This document shows positions 33,666-38,640 of a stretch of 39,064 nt of DNA, in pieces. A model generated the notes under the pieces. It saw only the letters and a program-made list of their open reading frames with translations, was not told where the DNA came from and searched no databases. The first letter of the stretch is position 1. Each line of letters starts with the position of its first letter. This stretch comes from a virus: IMG/VR virus record IMGVR_UViG_3300032236_001299, positions 1 through 39,064 of that record; one strand, written 5' to 3'. A program made the position numbers and the translations under genes.

Positions 33666-34066
33666 GCGATATATTCCTGGTAGATAAAATTGTAGTGTCT
33701 TGCTGCCGTGGGATTCTCCTTGAGCTCAGCGCGTGAGCTGATCTGTAGTTCCTCCCTCAACCATTCGGCCGCCTGTAGTTCGCCCTCCTCGTTGATCTGG
33801 CCTGTCTCGAACAAGAACCTGTGGAATCCTGGATCCCTGCATAGGATGGCTGAGTTCCTGACGATGTCCTTGCTGTATGCCTGATCACGATTGAGCGGTG
33901 TTTCCTCGTCCGATAGACGTACCATCACGACCTGATACCGAGCCCCCACAAAGTCCCTTAAAACCTGCTCAGGGACTTCATCGGGATGGATGGAAAGGGT
34001 AAGTATGTACCCTGTCTTATCCTGCCGCATAGAGACTTTTAAAGCCTCGAATTGGTTGGTCTTCAT
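33644..34066 (-). CDS. Unknown protein of the recombination operon
   Basis: The 140 residues start MKTNQFEALKVSMRQDKTGY and ILTLSIHPDEVPEQVLRDFV, then GARYQVVMVRLSDEETP. The C-terminal helical part includes DPGFHRFLFETGQINEEGE and AAEWLREELQISSRAELKEN. I recall similar proteins beside ERF or SSB genes in phages but no function. It is separated from the HNH gene by 3 bases and overlaps the ribbon-helix-helix gene by 22. Confidence 0.75.
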   Translation of the reverse strand: MKTNQFEALKVSMRQDKTGYILTLSIHPDEVPEQVLRDFVGARYQVVMVRLSDEETPLNRDQAYSKDIVRNSAILCRDPGFHRFLFETGQINEEGELQAAEWLREELQISSRAELKENPTAARHYNFIYQEYIAWKHQNV

Positions 34067-34069
34067 GCG

Positions 34070-34543
34070 TTACTCATAAATTGGTTTGTTGTGCCTATGC
34101 CATTCTTTATGGCAGGCTTCGCAAAGCCAACGTACTTCCAAAGGTTTTGTGTAGTCATCATGATGTCCTTCTACTTTTGTTGTTGAATCGCAAACAGAAC
34201 AATTTAATTGTCGAATCAATGCCCCGCTTCGTATTGCATTTCCTGTAATCACATGAGCTGCATACTTCATAGGATATTTTTTCTTGTAATTAAGTTGAGT
34301 TAATCTTTTTACCTGTTTACCTTTTTCCGTTTTGAAATATTTTTTAACAGCCTCTAGTCGGTGTGGGAGCTTTGATCTTTGTTTATCGAAAGCTTGAATT
34401 CTTTCGATATTCTCATCACGATGTTTTTTAACTCTAGCTTTAACGCATTCGATGCACTTGTTTAAGTAACCGTCTGCCATTGCGCTATGTTTATAAAAAC
34501 TTCCAAGCTCTTTTTCAACTCCACATTCTCGGCATACCTTCAT
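34070..34543 (-). CDS. HNH endonuclease with N-terminal zinc knuckle
   Basis: The 157 residues begin MKVCRECGVEKELGSFYKHS and KCIECVKARVKKH, a CxxC/CxxC zinc knuckle like that of the gene at 7889. A basic helical linker follows (YFKTEKGKQVKRLTQLNYKK). The C-terminal HNH motif contains LNCSVCDSTTKVEGHHDDYT and RWLCEACHKEWHRHNKP. It interrupts an otherwise tight recombination operon, sitting between SSB-like and unknown genes, consistent with a mobile nuclease. An inverted repeat precedes its AAGGAGTT ribosome binding site. Confidence 0.88.
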   Translation of the reverse strand: MKVCRECGVEKELGSFYKHSAMADGYLNKCIECVKARVKKHRDENIERIQAFDKQRSKLPHRLEAVKKYFKTEKGKQVKRLTQLNYKKKYPMKYAAHVITGNAIRSGALIRQLNCSVCDSTTKVEGHHDDYTKPLEVRWLCEACHKEWHRHNKPIYE

Positions 34544-34556
34544 AAGAACTCCTTAA

Positions 34557-34581
34557 AATGGTATGCCAATTATATACCATT
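34557..34581 (-). promoter_or_regulatory. Inverted repeat before HNH gene
   Basis: AATGGTAT (34557-34564) and ATACCATT (34574-34581) are perfect 8-bp arms with a 9-base loop. They fill the gap between the SSB-like stop and the ribosome binding site of the HNH gene. On the minus strand the hairpin is followed by TTTTAAGGAGT, so it could be a weak terminator, an RNA-processing site or a translational control element. Confidence 0.65.
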
Positions 34582-34869
34582 CTAGAAAGGCAAATCTTCT
34601 TCTGGCGTATCGATCAAGGGTGCCTGCACGGGTTTGGGTTGCTCGGGTTTCTTGTAGCTGTCCCAAGCCAAGCGCATGAATGGGCCTCGAGCGCCGTTCA
34701 TGTTCCAAGCAGATAGTTTGATCTCGATGTCCTCGCCATGAGTGTCGATCATCAGTTGCTTTAAAACGCTCCTGCTCATCTTGATCGAGCCCTTGAAGTC
34801 GGGGTGTTTCTCTGAGCTCTTGTACGAATTGGTGTTGAGCAATCCGCTGTTGGGGTATTTATTCTCCAT
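34582..34869 (-). CDS. Single-stranded DNA-binding protein (SSB-like)
   Basis: The 95 residues include KYPNSGLLNTNSYKSSEKHP and DFKGSIKMSRSVLKQLM, then IEIKLSAWNMNGARGPFMRL, an OB-fold-like core known in small phage SSB-like proteins. The C-terminus is PEEDLPF (89-95), the acidic tip that recruits host replication and repair proteins in bacterial SSBs. It overlaps the ERF gene by 11 bases, fitting coordinated supply of an annealase and its ssDNA partner. Confidence 0.85.
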   Translation of the reverse strand: MENKYPNSGLLNTNSYKSSEKHPDFKGSIKMSRSVLKQLMIDTHGEDIEIKLSAWNMNGARGPFMRLAWDSYKKPEQPKPVQAPLIDTPEEDLPF

Positions 34870-35545
34870 AATTGTCCTTCGCTTTCTTGAATTTGTTCAT
34901 GAGTTCTTCGTACGCATCAGGGGCATCTGCCTTGATCCGGTCGTAAATGATACGGTTAACTTTAAAGATGTTCATCACATTGTCCTTGGACGAGGTGGTA
35001 TCGAGCATCAGATCCGTTGAGTCGCTGACCAAGCTGAGCCATTCCTCCATACTGGCTTCTGGTGTAGCACTGATCTTTAACTTCCAAGGTAGTTCTTTAC
35101 CTTCGATCACGGGTGGTGGCGCTTCTACCGCTTTAGGGATGGGCTTAGGGGTAGGCTTGGGTGGTGGCTCCGAACCCGCCGTAGAGTCGATAGGATCGTT
35201 CTCAGTGAGCTCAAGGGCGGTCATCCACAAGTACCTACGTTGATAGGTTTCAACAGCGCCTAGGTTCTGTATATCGTGTGCTCCCTTCAAGGCAGCTGTA
35301 GCCATGGGGGAAGTGATAACGATTACAGTTCCGTCCTCCACATCGGTGATGCAAAGCTTAGCGTACTCGGTATCGTAGGACACCACACCGCATAAGCCGT
35401 GCTTGTAGAACAAGTCCATGGTCGGTGGCATGAAGTCGCCGAGCTCGAAGTACCGGTAGCCGGCAAACTTATTGTGGCCAGATTTCTCTAGCTTGGTTCG
35501 TAGCAAGTCACAGCGGACTGCCATTAGTTTTTTATGTACGCTCAT
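34859..35545 (-). CDS. erf: ERF-family single-strand annealing recombinase
   Basis: ATG 35545 after AGGAA gives 228 residues; an upstream extension to 35593 lacks support. The ERF core is visible: MSVHKKLMAVRCDLLRTKLE, KSGHNKFAGYRYFELGDFMP, TAALKGAHDIQNLGAVETYQ and RRYLWMTALELTENDPID. A Pro/Lys linker follows (PPPKPTPKPIPK), then a helical C-terminal domain. ERF proteins anneal complementary ssDNA during phage recombination. Neighbouring SSB-like and exonuclease genes complete a recombination module. Confidence 0.9.
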   Translation of the reverse strand: MSVHKKLMAVRCDLLRTKLEKSGHNKFAGYRYFELGDFMPPTMDLFYKHGLCGVVSYDTEYAKLCITDVEDGTVIVITSPMATAALKGAHDIQNLGAVETYQRRYLWMTALELTENDPIDSTAGSEPPPKPTPKPIPKAVEAPPPVIEGKELPWKLKISATPEASMEEWLSLVSDSTDLMLDTTSSKDNVMNIFKVNRIIYDRIKADAPDAYEELMNKFKKAKDNYGE

Positions 35546-35759
35546 TTGTTTTCCTGTTATCAATAATTTCAGCGGCCAATTCTTTGAAGGCATCAGAACC
35601 TTCTTCTTCTAGTAATGTGTAAATAAATTCTCTAAGTAACCAATGTATGCCATGTTTTTCAAAGTAGTCGCAAATGTGACTTGCCTCCATCAAAGTCATT
35701 TCTGCATCTTTGTTTAATATGTCTTCGCAATCTTTTCTGGTAACAATTTCTTCAATCAT
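35532..35759 (-). CDS. Small acidic protein before ERF
   Basis: The 75 residues are helical and acidic: EEIVTRKDCEDILNKDAEMT, then LMEASHICDYFEKHGIHWLL and EEEGSDAFKELAAEIIDNR. It overlaps the ERF start by 14 bases and shares one base with the coiled-coil gene upstream. No motif is recognised. It may be an anti-restriction-like or recombination accessory protein by acidic character, which is weak evidence. Confidence 0.7.
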   Translation of the reverse strand: MIEEIVTRKDCEDILNKDAEMTLMEASHICDYFEKHGIHWLLREFIYTLLEEEGSDAFKELAAEIIDNRKTNERT

Positions 35760-36004
35760 TATGTTCTCTCCAATTCTGTTAGTTTCTGATCCATGGCTTT
35801 CACCTGGGTTTCCAAGTATCCTATAACTCCGCGTTGCTCATACAACATTTCTTTGTATCGTTTTGCCTCCTTGACAGCCTTGTCAAACTCTAGGTTAAGC
35901 CTGTCGTATTTCCTGGTCAGCTCGATGTTTGTGGTTTCGACAACATCTAGCATCGCTTTGGTTTCTCTGTATGCTTTTGCGTAATCTATCTTTGGTCTTG
36001 CCAT
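35759..36004 (-). CDS. Small coiled-coil protein
   Basis: The 81 residues begin MARPKIDYAKAYRETKAMLD and are almost entirely a heptad-patterned helix (LTRKYDRLNLEFDKAVKEAK, ETQVKAMDQKLTELERT). It follows the exonuclease gene with one base between and overlaps the next gene by one base. No enzymatic feature is visible. It could be a structural or regulatory partner in the recombination complex. Confidence 0.72.
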   Translation of the reverse strand: MARPKIDYAKAYRETKAMLDVVETTNIELTRKYDRLNLEFDKAVKEAKRYKEMLYEQRGVIGYLETQVKAMDQKLTELERT

Positions 36005-36005
36005 T

Positions 36006-36905
36006 TTAATTCTCCAATACGGTTATAACTTCATGCCCTTTGCTGTTCAAATAGTCCTGGAACTGCGTGCAGAACTGGGATACCTGACAGTACTTCTCAC
36101 AACGAGTGCGCTCTCCCTCACGGGTTTCGATCTCGTACCCTTTACCCGCCTCAGCAAGGCCTGACTCAGCCTCTGTGAGGATCGAATACACCTTCTTGGC
36201 ACGTACCCCGCCAACCTTCTTTAAAGCGTACGTGGTGGGCTTTTCCCACATGTCCTCGGGCGTGCAGGGTGGCAGCTCCGAATCCATGGTCATTTGGAAA
36301 TACGCATGGTTATGGGCGTCTACCCTGCTCTTGATGTATTCCTCTCTATGTGTAAACGTTTTCACTTCGTAATCCACGTAGGTGATCGGAGCGGGTGGGT
36401 AGCCCTCCCTGTTCACTGCGTCCCTAGCAGACCAGTCACGAATCAGAGCCAAGACCCTGACCTTCTTTACTGGCTTATTCTTGACCTTCTCTACAAGCCA
36501 AGCGTAGATGTTGAGCTGATCGCCCCACTCAGACTTCTCGTTCATGACCGCCCAGACGCTCGTGAATTTGTAGTCGGTGATGACAATCCCATCCTCGTAG
36601 ATTTCCTGCAAGTCAATCGCGCCAGAGATATTCCAGCCATTGATCTCGGCGTGGAGTCGCTCTTCTGAGATGTGGTTTGGTGCATCGCTCTCGAGGATCT
36701 TATGCATCATCGTGCCGGCCAAAGACCAGACCATTTCACTGGCATCGACCGTGATCTCTTCCCAATGTTTCTTCTTGAGCTGGACAATCCTTGGGGAATT
36801 GAGTAGCTCTGTAGCAGACGCATGAGCACTACCTTTGGAATAGGTAGGATTCTTCAGCGCCTTCACCACCGTTTCCGGCAAATCAAATTTGTTTGTTATA
36901 CGCAT
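36006..36905 (-). CDS. PD-(D/E)XK exonuclease, Cas4/RecB-like
   Basis: AAGGAGAG leads to ATG 36905 (299 residues); an upstream ATG at 36941 lacks a site and lies in the likely leader. The nuclease core has WSLAGTMMHKILES with H68, ISGAIDLQ with D98, and IVITDYKFTS with D111-x-K113. A C-terminal CEKYCQVSQFC cluster (with an earlier Arg) resembles the Fe-S cysteines of Cas4/AddB-type nucleases. It is the first gene after the leftward promoter and likely provides 5'-end resection for the ERF annealase. Confidence 0.88.
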   Translation of the reverse strand: MRITNKFDLPETVVKALKNPTYSKGSAHASATELLNSPRIVQLKKKHWEEITVDASEMVWSLAGTMMHKILESDAPNHISEERLHAEINGWNISGAIDLQEIYEDGIVITDYKFTSVWAVMNEKSEWGDQLNIYAWLVEKVKNKPVKKVRVLALIRDWSARDAVNREGYPPAPITYVDYEVKTFTHREEYIKSRVDAHNHAYFQMTMDSELPPCTPEDMWEKPTTYALKKVGGVRAKKVYSILTEAESGLAEAGKGYEIETREGERTRCEKYCQVSQFCTQFQDYLNSKGHEVITVLEN

Positions 36906-36925
36906 GTTCTCTCCTTTGGTTAAGT

Positions 36926-36946
36926 AACGGACATATTGCATCCGTT
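36926..36946. promoter_or_regulatory. Inverted repeat at predicted leftward start point
   Basis: AACGGA (36926-36931) and TCCGTT (36941-36946) are perfect 6-bp arms with a 9-base centre. They lie where transcription from the promoter at 36953-36981 should start, so the repeat could be an operator or a leader hairpin upstream of the exonuclease ribosome binding site. Confidence 0.55.
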
Positions 36947-36952
36947 CTGCAT

Positions 36953-36981
36953 ATCTTATAGCTGTTGCATTTGCCTGTCAA
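36953..36981 (-). promoter_or_regulatory. Leftward sigma70 promoter for the recombination operon
   Basis: On the minus strand TTGACA (36976-36981) is a perfect -35, followed by a 17-base spacer and TAAGAT (36953-36958), with TATAAG as an alternative frame of the -10. The predicted start lies about 36945, leaving a 40-base leader with AAGGAGAG before ATG 36905. All leftward genes down to 33015 can be read from it. Confidence 0.75.
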
Positions 36982-36994
36982 TAGGTATTACAAT
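36965..36994 (+). promoter_or_regulatory. Rightward promoter, possible leaderless start
   Basis: TTGCAT (36965-36970), an 18-base spacer and TACAAT (36989-36994) form a moderate sigma70-type promoter overlapping the leftward -35. The expected start point coincides with the A of ATG 37002, and no Shine-Dalgarno sequence is visible before that ATG. Confidence 0.5.
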
Positions 36995-37001
36995 TATTTT
37001 T

Positions 37002-37289
37002 ATGAGATACGCAAACAGAATTGACGCCAATCAAAACGCCATCGTGGACGCACTGCGCCAGTGTGGGGCTACGGTACGGATCATTAGCCAGGGTGGTGGG
37101 ATACCTGACCTGCTCGTGGGCTATAACGGTTACACGATCCTGATGGAAGTGAAGGACGGTGCTAAGGCACCCTCGGCGCGCAAGCTGACAGAGGACGAAC
37201 AGAAGTTCTTTGACGACTGGAGAGGTGGCATGTTGGCCATCGTGAATTCAGTAACGGAAGCGCTTGACTTACTGAAGGGTTGCGTTTAA
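37002..37289 (+). CDS. Small PD-(D/E)XK nuclease (VRR-NUC/resolvase-like)
   Basis: The 95 residues contain RIDANQNAIVDALRQCGATV and IISQGGGIPDLLVGYNGYTI, then LMEVKDG. D36 and E49-x-K51 form the PD-ExK active site of the restriction-endonuclease fold, as in VRR-NUC and small Holliday-junction-resolvase-like phage proteins. It is divergent from the recombination operon and seems to be translated from a leaderless or very short-leader mRNA. A role in branch resolution or end processing is inferred. Confidence 0.85.
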   Translation: MRYANRIDANQNAIVDALRQCGATVRIISQGGGIPDLLVGYNGYTILMEVKDGAKAPSARKLTEDEQKFFDDWRGGMLAIVNSVTEALDLLKGCV

Positions 37290-37340
37290 TATCGAAGCGT
37301 TAAGTTGCTTTTTTCCTTTGATTGAGTGGTAAGGTATTTT

Positions 37341-37366
37341 CCCGTCCTGAGTGGCGGGATTTTTTT
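37341..37366 (+). terminator. Intrinsic terminator after the small nuclease gene
   Basis: CCCGTC and GGCGGG-type arms (C41-G58 to C46-G53 with one G-T pair, in 373xx numbering) close a 6-base loop and are followed by ATTTTTTTC. A weaker AAGC/GCTT hairpin with a T run lies upstream at 37295-37314. Together they should end the transcript from 37002. Confidence 0.8.
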
Positions 37367-37367
37367 C

Positions 37368-37383
37368 GTGTTAATATTTACAC
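37368..37383. promoter_or_regulatory. Degenerate relative of the dispersed palindrome
   Basis: GTGTTAATATTTACAC is a 16-bp near-palindrome with one mismatched pair. Its outer GTGT and TTTACAC match the dispersed site, but the central CG is replaced by AT. It starts one base after the terminator T run. Confidence 0.4.
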
Positions 37384-37466
37384 GTTGGCAAAACGGTTTA
37401 GCTCCGTGGGATGGCGAATATTAAAGAGTGTTGTGTCCTAACCCTGCTTCATGGGAATGCCAACAA

Positions 37467-37525
37467 CTATTGTTTCACATATATAGCAAACCCCATTCCT
37501 GCGCTATTGTTTCACATATATAGCA
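37467..37525 (+). repeat. Two 22-bp direct repeats (iteron-like)
   Basis: Identical 22-base copies lie at 37467-37488 and 37504-37525, 37 bp apart start to start. Each begins CTATTGTTTCACAT and ends ATATAGCA, with CTAT/ATAG short inverted ends. They sit 43-101 bp upstream of the -35 of the promoter at 37568. They could be activator or repressor sites, or replication iterons. Confidence 0.8.
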
Positions 37526-37567
37526 CGCATTGTTCCAAACCGGCAAGAAGTACTTATTCCCCTAGAC

Positions 37568-37597
37568 TTGACATTTATTTTTATTGTTTGATATACT
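37568..37597 (+). promoter_or_regulatory. Strong sigma70 promoter for the structured RNA
   Basis: A perfect TTGACA (37568-37573), an 18-base A+T-rich spacer and TATACT (37592-37597, five of six consensus bases) predict a start near 37604. No open reading frame follows; the next element is a structured sequence ending in a T run. Confidence 0.82.
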
Positions 37598-37603
37598 TCG
37601 GTC

Positions 37604-37716
37604 ACAGTTAGCAGTGGAATGCCAACTAAGAGTCGTTAATGAAATCCCGACCCCGTTATGGGGTTGCATGTCGAAAGGCATGTCATTCCACCGGGGTTTC
37701 ATTAACGGCTTTTTTT
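37604..37716 (+). ncRNA. Candidate structured ncRNA with pseudoknot
   Basis: From the predicted start, hairpin A (AGTT-A-GC / GC-C-AACT, 37606-37627) has loop AGTGGAAT. A 22-bp closing stem (37628-37649 with 37692-37713, a few G-T pairs) encloses ACCCC-GTTAT-GGGGT (37650-37664), then GCATGTC-GAAA-GGCATGT (37666-37683) with a GNRA loop. The single strand CATTCCAC (37684-37691) is complementary over eight bases to GTGGAATG (37614-37621) in and beside the loop of hairpin A, crossing the closing stem as a pseudoknot. A run of seven T (37710-37716) ends it. About 110 nt, no coding frame. No known class recognised. Confidence 0.75.
37628..37716 (+). terminator. Terminator formed by the closing stem of the ncRNA
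   Basis: The outer stem of the structured RNA ends with seven T residues (37710-37716), so the same stem would serve as intrinsic terminator. It also blocks read-through toward the small genes at 38172 and beyond. Confidence 0.7.
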
Positions 37717-37917
37717 ATTGCTCCACCCTACCTGTCTTCACAGGGTCTATCGGGTTTTGATCTGGCATGAGGGAAGCGTAGGAAGCGAAAGCGTAGTCCG
37801 CAGTCCACCAGTTCTACAACGTTCTTACCTGTGACGTACAGCGCAAAGAAGGTGCAAGCGCAATTGGGAGTGATGCCTTAAATGTCCGTGGTTCATTGCT
37901 GCGGGTGGCAGTTAAGG

Positions 37918-37969
37918 TTCGGGTAGCCAAGCTAGATAGTGTAAACGTTTACACTAGAAAGTACCCGAA
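37918..37969. repeat. 52-bp two-tier dyad around a 20-bp palindrome
   Basis: Outer arms TTCGGGTA (37918-37925) and TACCCGAA (37962-37969) are perfectly complementary. Between them, 37937-37956 is the perfect palindrome TAGTGTAAACGTTTACACTA. The unpaired segments are 11 and 5 bases. It could extrude as a cruciform or form a protein-binding complex. Confidence 0.8.
37937..37956. promoter_or_regulatory. Perfect 20-bp palindrome, best copy of the dispersed site
   Basis: TAGTGTAAACGTTTACACTA is the longest of the TGTAAACGTTTACA-type palindromes and the only perfect one in a long non-coding region. The other perfect copies are at 4016 and 7473. It probably marks the highest-affinity binding site of a symmetric DNA-binding protein. 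Confidence 0.75.
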
Positions 37970-38005
37970 GTCCGTAGGCGAAGCATGGCTCCGTCGGTGG
38001 AAAAT

Positions 38006-38032
38006 CCTAGGGAAGCCGAGCGCGTCCCTAGG
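38006..38032 (+). repeat. 8-bp inverted repeat
   Basis: CCTAGGGA (38006-38013) and TCCCTAGG (38025-38032) are perfect arms around an 11-base G+C-rich loop. There is no T run after it, so it is more likely an RNA structural element than a terminator. Confidence 0.65.
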
Positions 38033-38171
38033 CAGTTCTTTGTCCTCTCACATTCACCATCGGTGGAAATCATCCGTACAGACCAAGTGTTGTAAACCAC
38101 GCACTATCGTTTTCCCTAACCATTCTGGTGTAATTATGTGTACAATGGTGCACTTAGATGGAGGAAACAAC

Positions 38172-38327
38172 ATGGACATAACGTACTTGAGAATCGCTAG
38201 GCGCTTGTGGACGGTAGATTACATACCGTACTGGGAGCAGAGAGCGAACATGCGAAAGTGGATCAGGGCACTAAGAGTGGTGGGTGACAAATGGCTGCTG
38301 GCTAATCAAGAGTTAAGAAAGGAATGA
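38172..38327 (+). CDS. Small basic phage protein (ARRLWTVDYIP family)
   Basis: TGGAGG upstream selects ATG 38172 (51 residues); the longer open frame back to 37896 lacks coding character. The sequence MDITYLRIARRLWTVDYIPY, then WEQRANMRKWIRALRVVGDK and WLLANQELRKE, resembles a small family I recall in other phages (R-x-W-x-R-S-x-R-x-L-G-D-K-W-L-L). Function unknown. It overlaps the next gene (ATGA). Confidence 0.8.
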   Translation: MDITYLRIARRLWTVDYIPYWEQRANMRKWIRALRVVGDKWLLANQELRKE

Positions 38328-38527
38328 AAGTGAAAGCAGTATTTGAATTCAATTACCCTGACGACGAAAACGATTTCAAGGTGTATAGCAAAGCGCACGA
38401 TATGCATGCAGGCTTGTTAAAGATACTGGATCGTATCGATGAGTACAGGAAGGATGACGACAATCCTGATTCGGTGATCTTAGTGATTGAGGACAAGATC
38501 AAAGTGATGCTGAAGGATGTGGGATGA
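38324..38527 (+). CDS. Small acidic early protein
   Basis: The 67 residues begin MKVKAVFEFNYPDDENDFKV, a start common in small phage early proteins, followed by a helix (GLLKILDRIDEYRKDDDNPD) and the strand VILVIEDKIKVML. It overlaps the previous and next genes by four bases each. Function is unknown. Confidence 0.78.
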   Translation: MKVKAVFEFNYPDDENDFKVYSKAHDMHAGLLKILDRIDEYRKDDDNPDSVILVIEDKIKVMLKDVG

Positions 38528-38640
38528 ATACCTTTTTAAATATTCTCACTTGGTCGCTGATCACTGCCGGCTGCATGTTGATTGCAATGATTATTGGCTT
38601 TGTGTTCTTTTTTATATTGGAGAAGTTAAGTGACAGATGA
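38524..38640 (+). CDS. 38-aa single-TM peptide
   Basis: This short gene begins at an ATGA overlap with the previous stop and ends at TGA 38640. The peptide is MNTFLNILTWSLITAGCMLI, then AMIIGFVFFFILEKLSDR, one hydrophobic segment with a short charged end. It fits the phage pattern of small membrane peptides, and overlaps the next gene by 11 bases. Moderate support because it is short. Confidence 0.6.
   Translation: MNTFLNILTWSLITAGCMLIAMIIGFVFFFILEKLSDR

Larger units (their letters stand above)
37717..38171. other. Gene-free, locally G+C-rich structured region
   Basis: No reading frame with a ribosome binding site is visible until 38172. By hand count, 37741-38040 is about 53% G+C, against 33% for 37561-37620. 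It contains many short inverted repeats: CCTGT-CTTC-ACAGG (37731-37744), a 52-bp dyad (37918-37969), CCTAGGGA/TCCCTAGG (38006-38032), and a repeated CGGTGGAAA (37995 and 38061 regions). It may hold a second structured RNA, an origin or a packaging/partition site. TACAAT at 38141-38146 may be the -10 of a promoter for the genes at 38172 onward. Confidence 0.6.

Noticed and set aside
34859-35593. Longer ERF start at 35593
   Set aside because: The extra 16 residues are not ERF-like and overlap the previous gene; ATG 35545 has a ribosome binding site.
37384-37464. tRNA-like segment: 7-bp GTTGGCA/TGCCAAC ends, an ACGG/CCGT arm and a CCC/GGG arm
   Set aside because: No anticodon arm, no TTCRA loop at the right place and no canonical D-loop bases; more likely a non-tRNA fold or chance.
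37411-37611. 66-aa open frame in the gene-free region
   Set aside because: No ribosome binding site, odd Cys/Tyr-rich composition, and it crosses the direct repeats and the promoter.
37896-38171. Upstream extension of the 51-aa gene to a 143-aa protein
   Set aside because: The ribosome binding site and family-like sequence start at 38172; the extension crosses the dyad and inverted repeats and shows no recognisable protein pattern.
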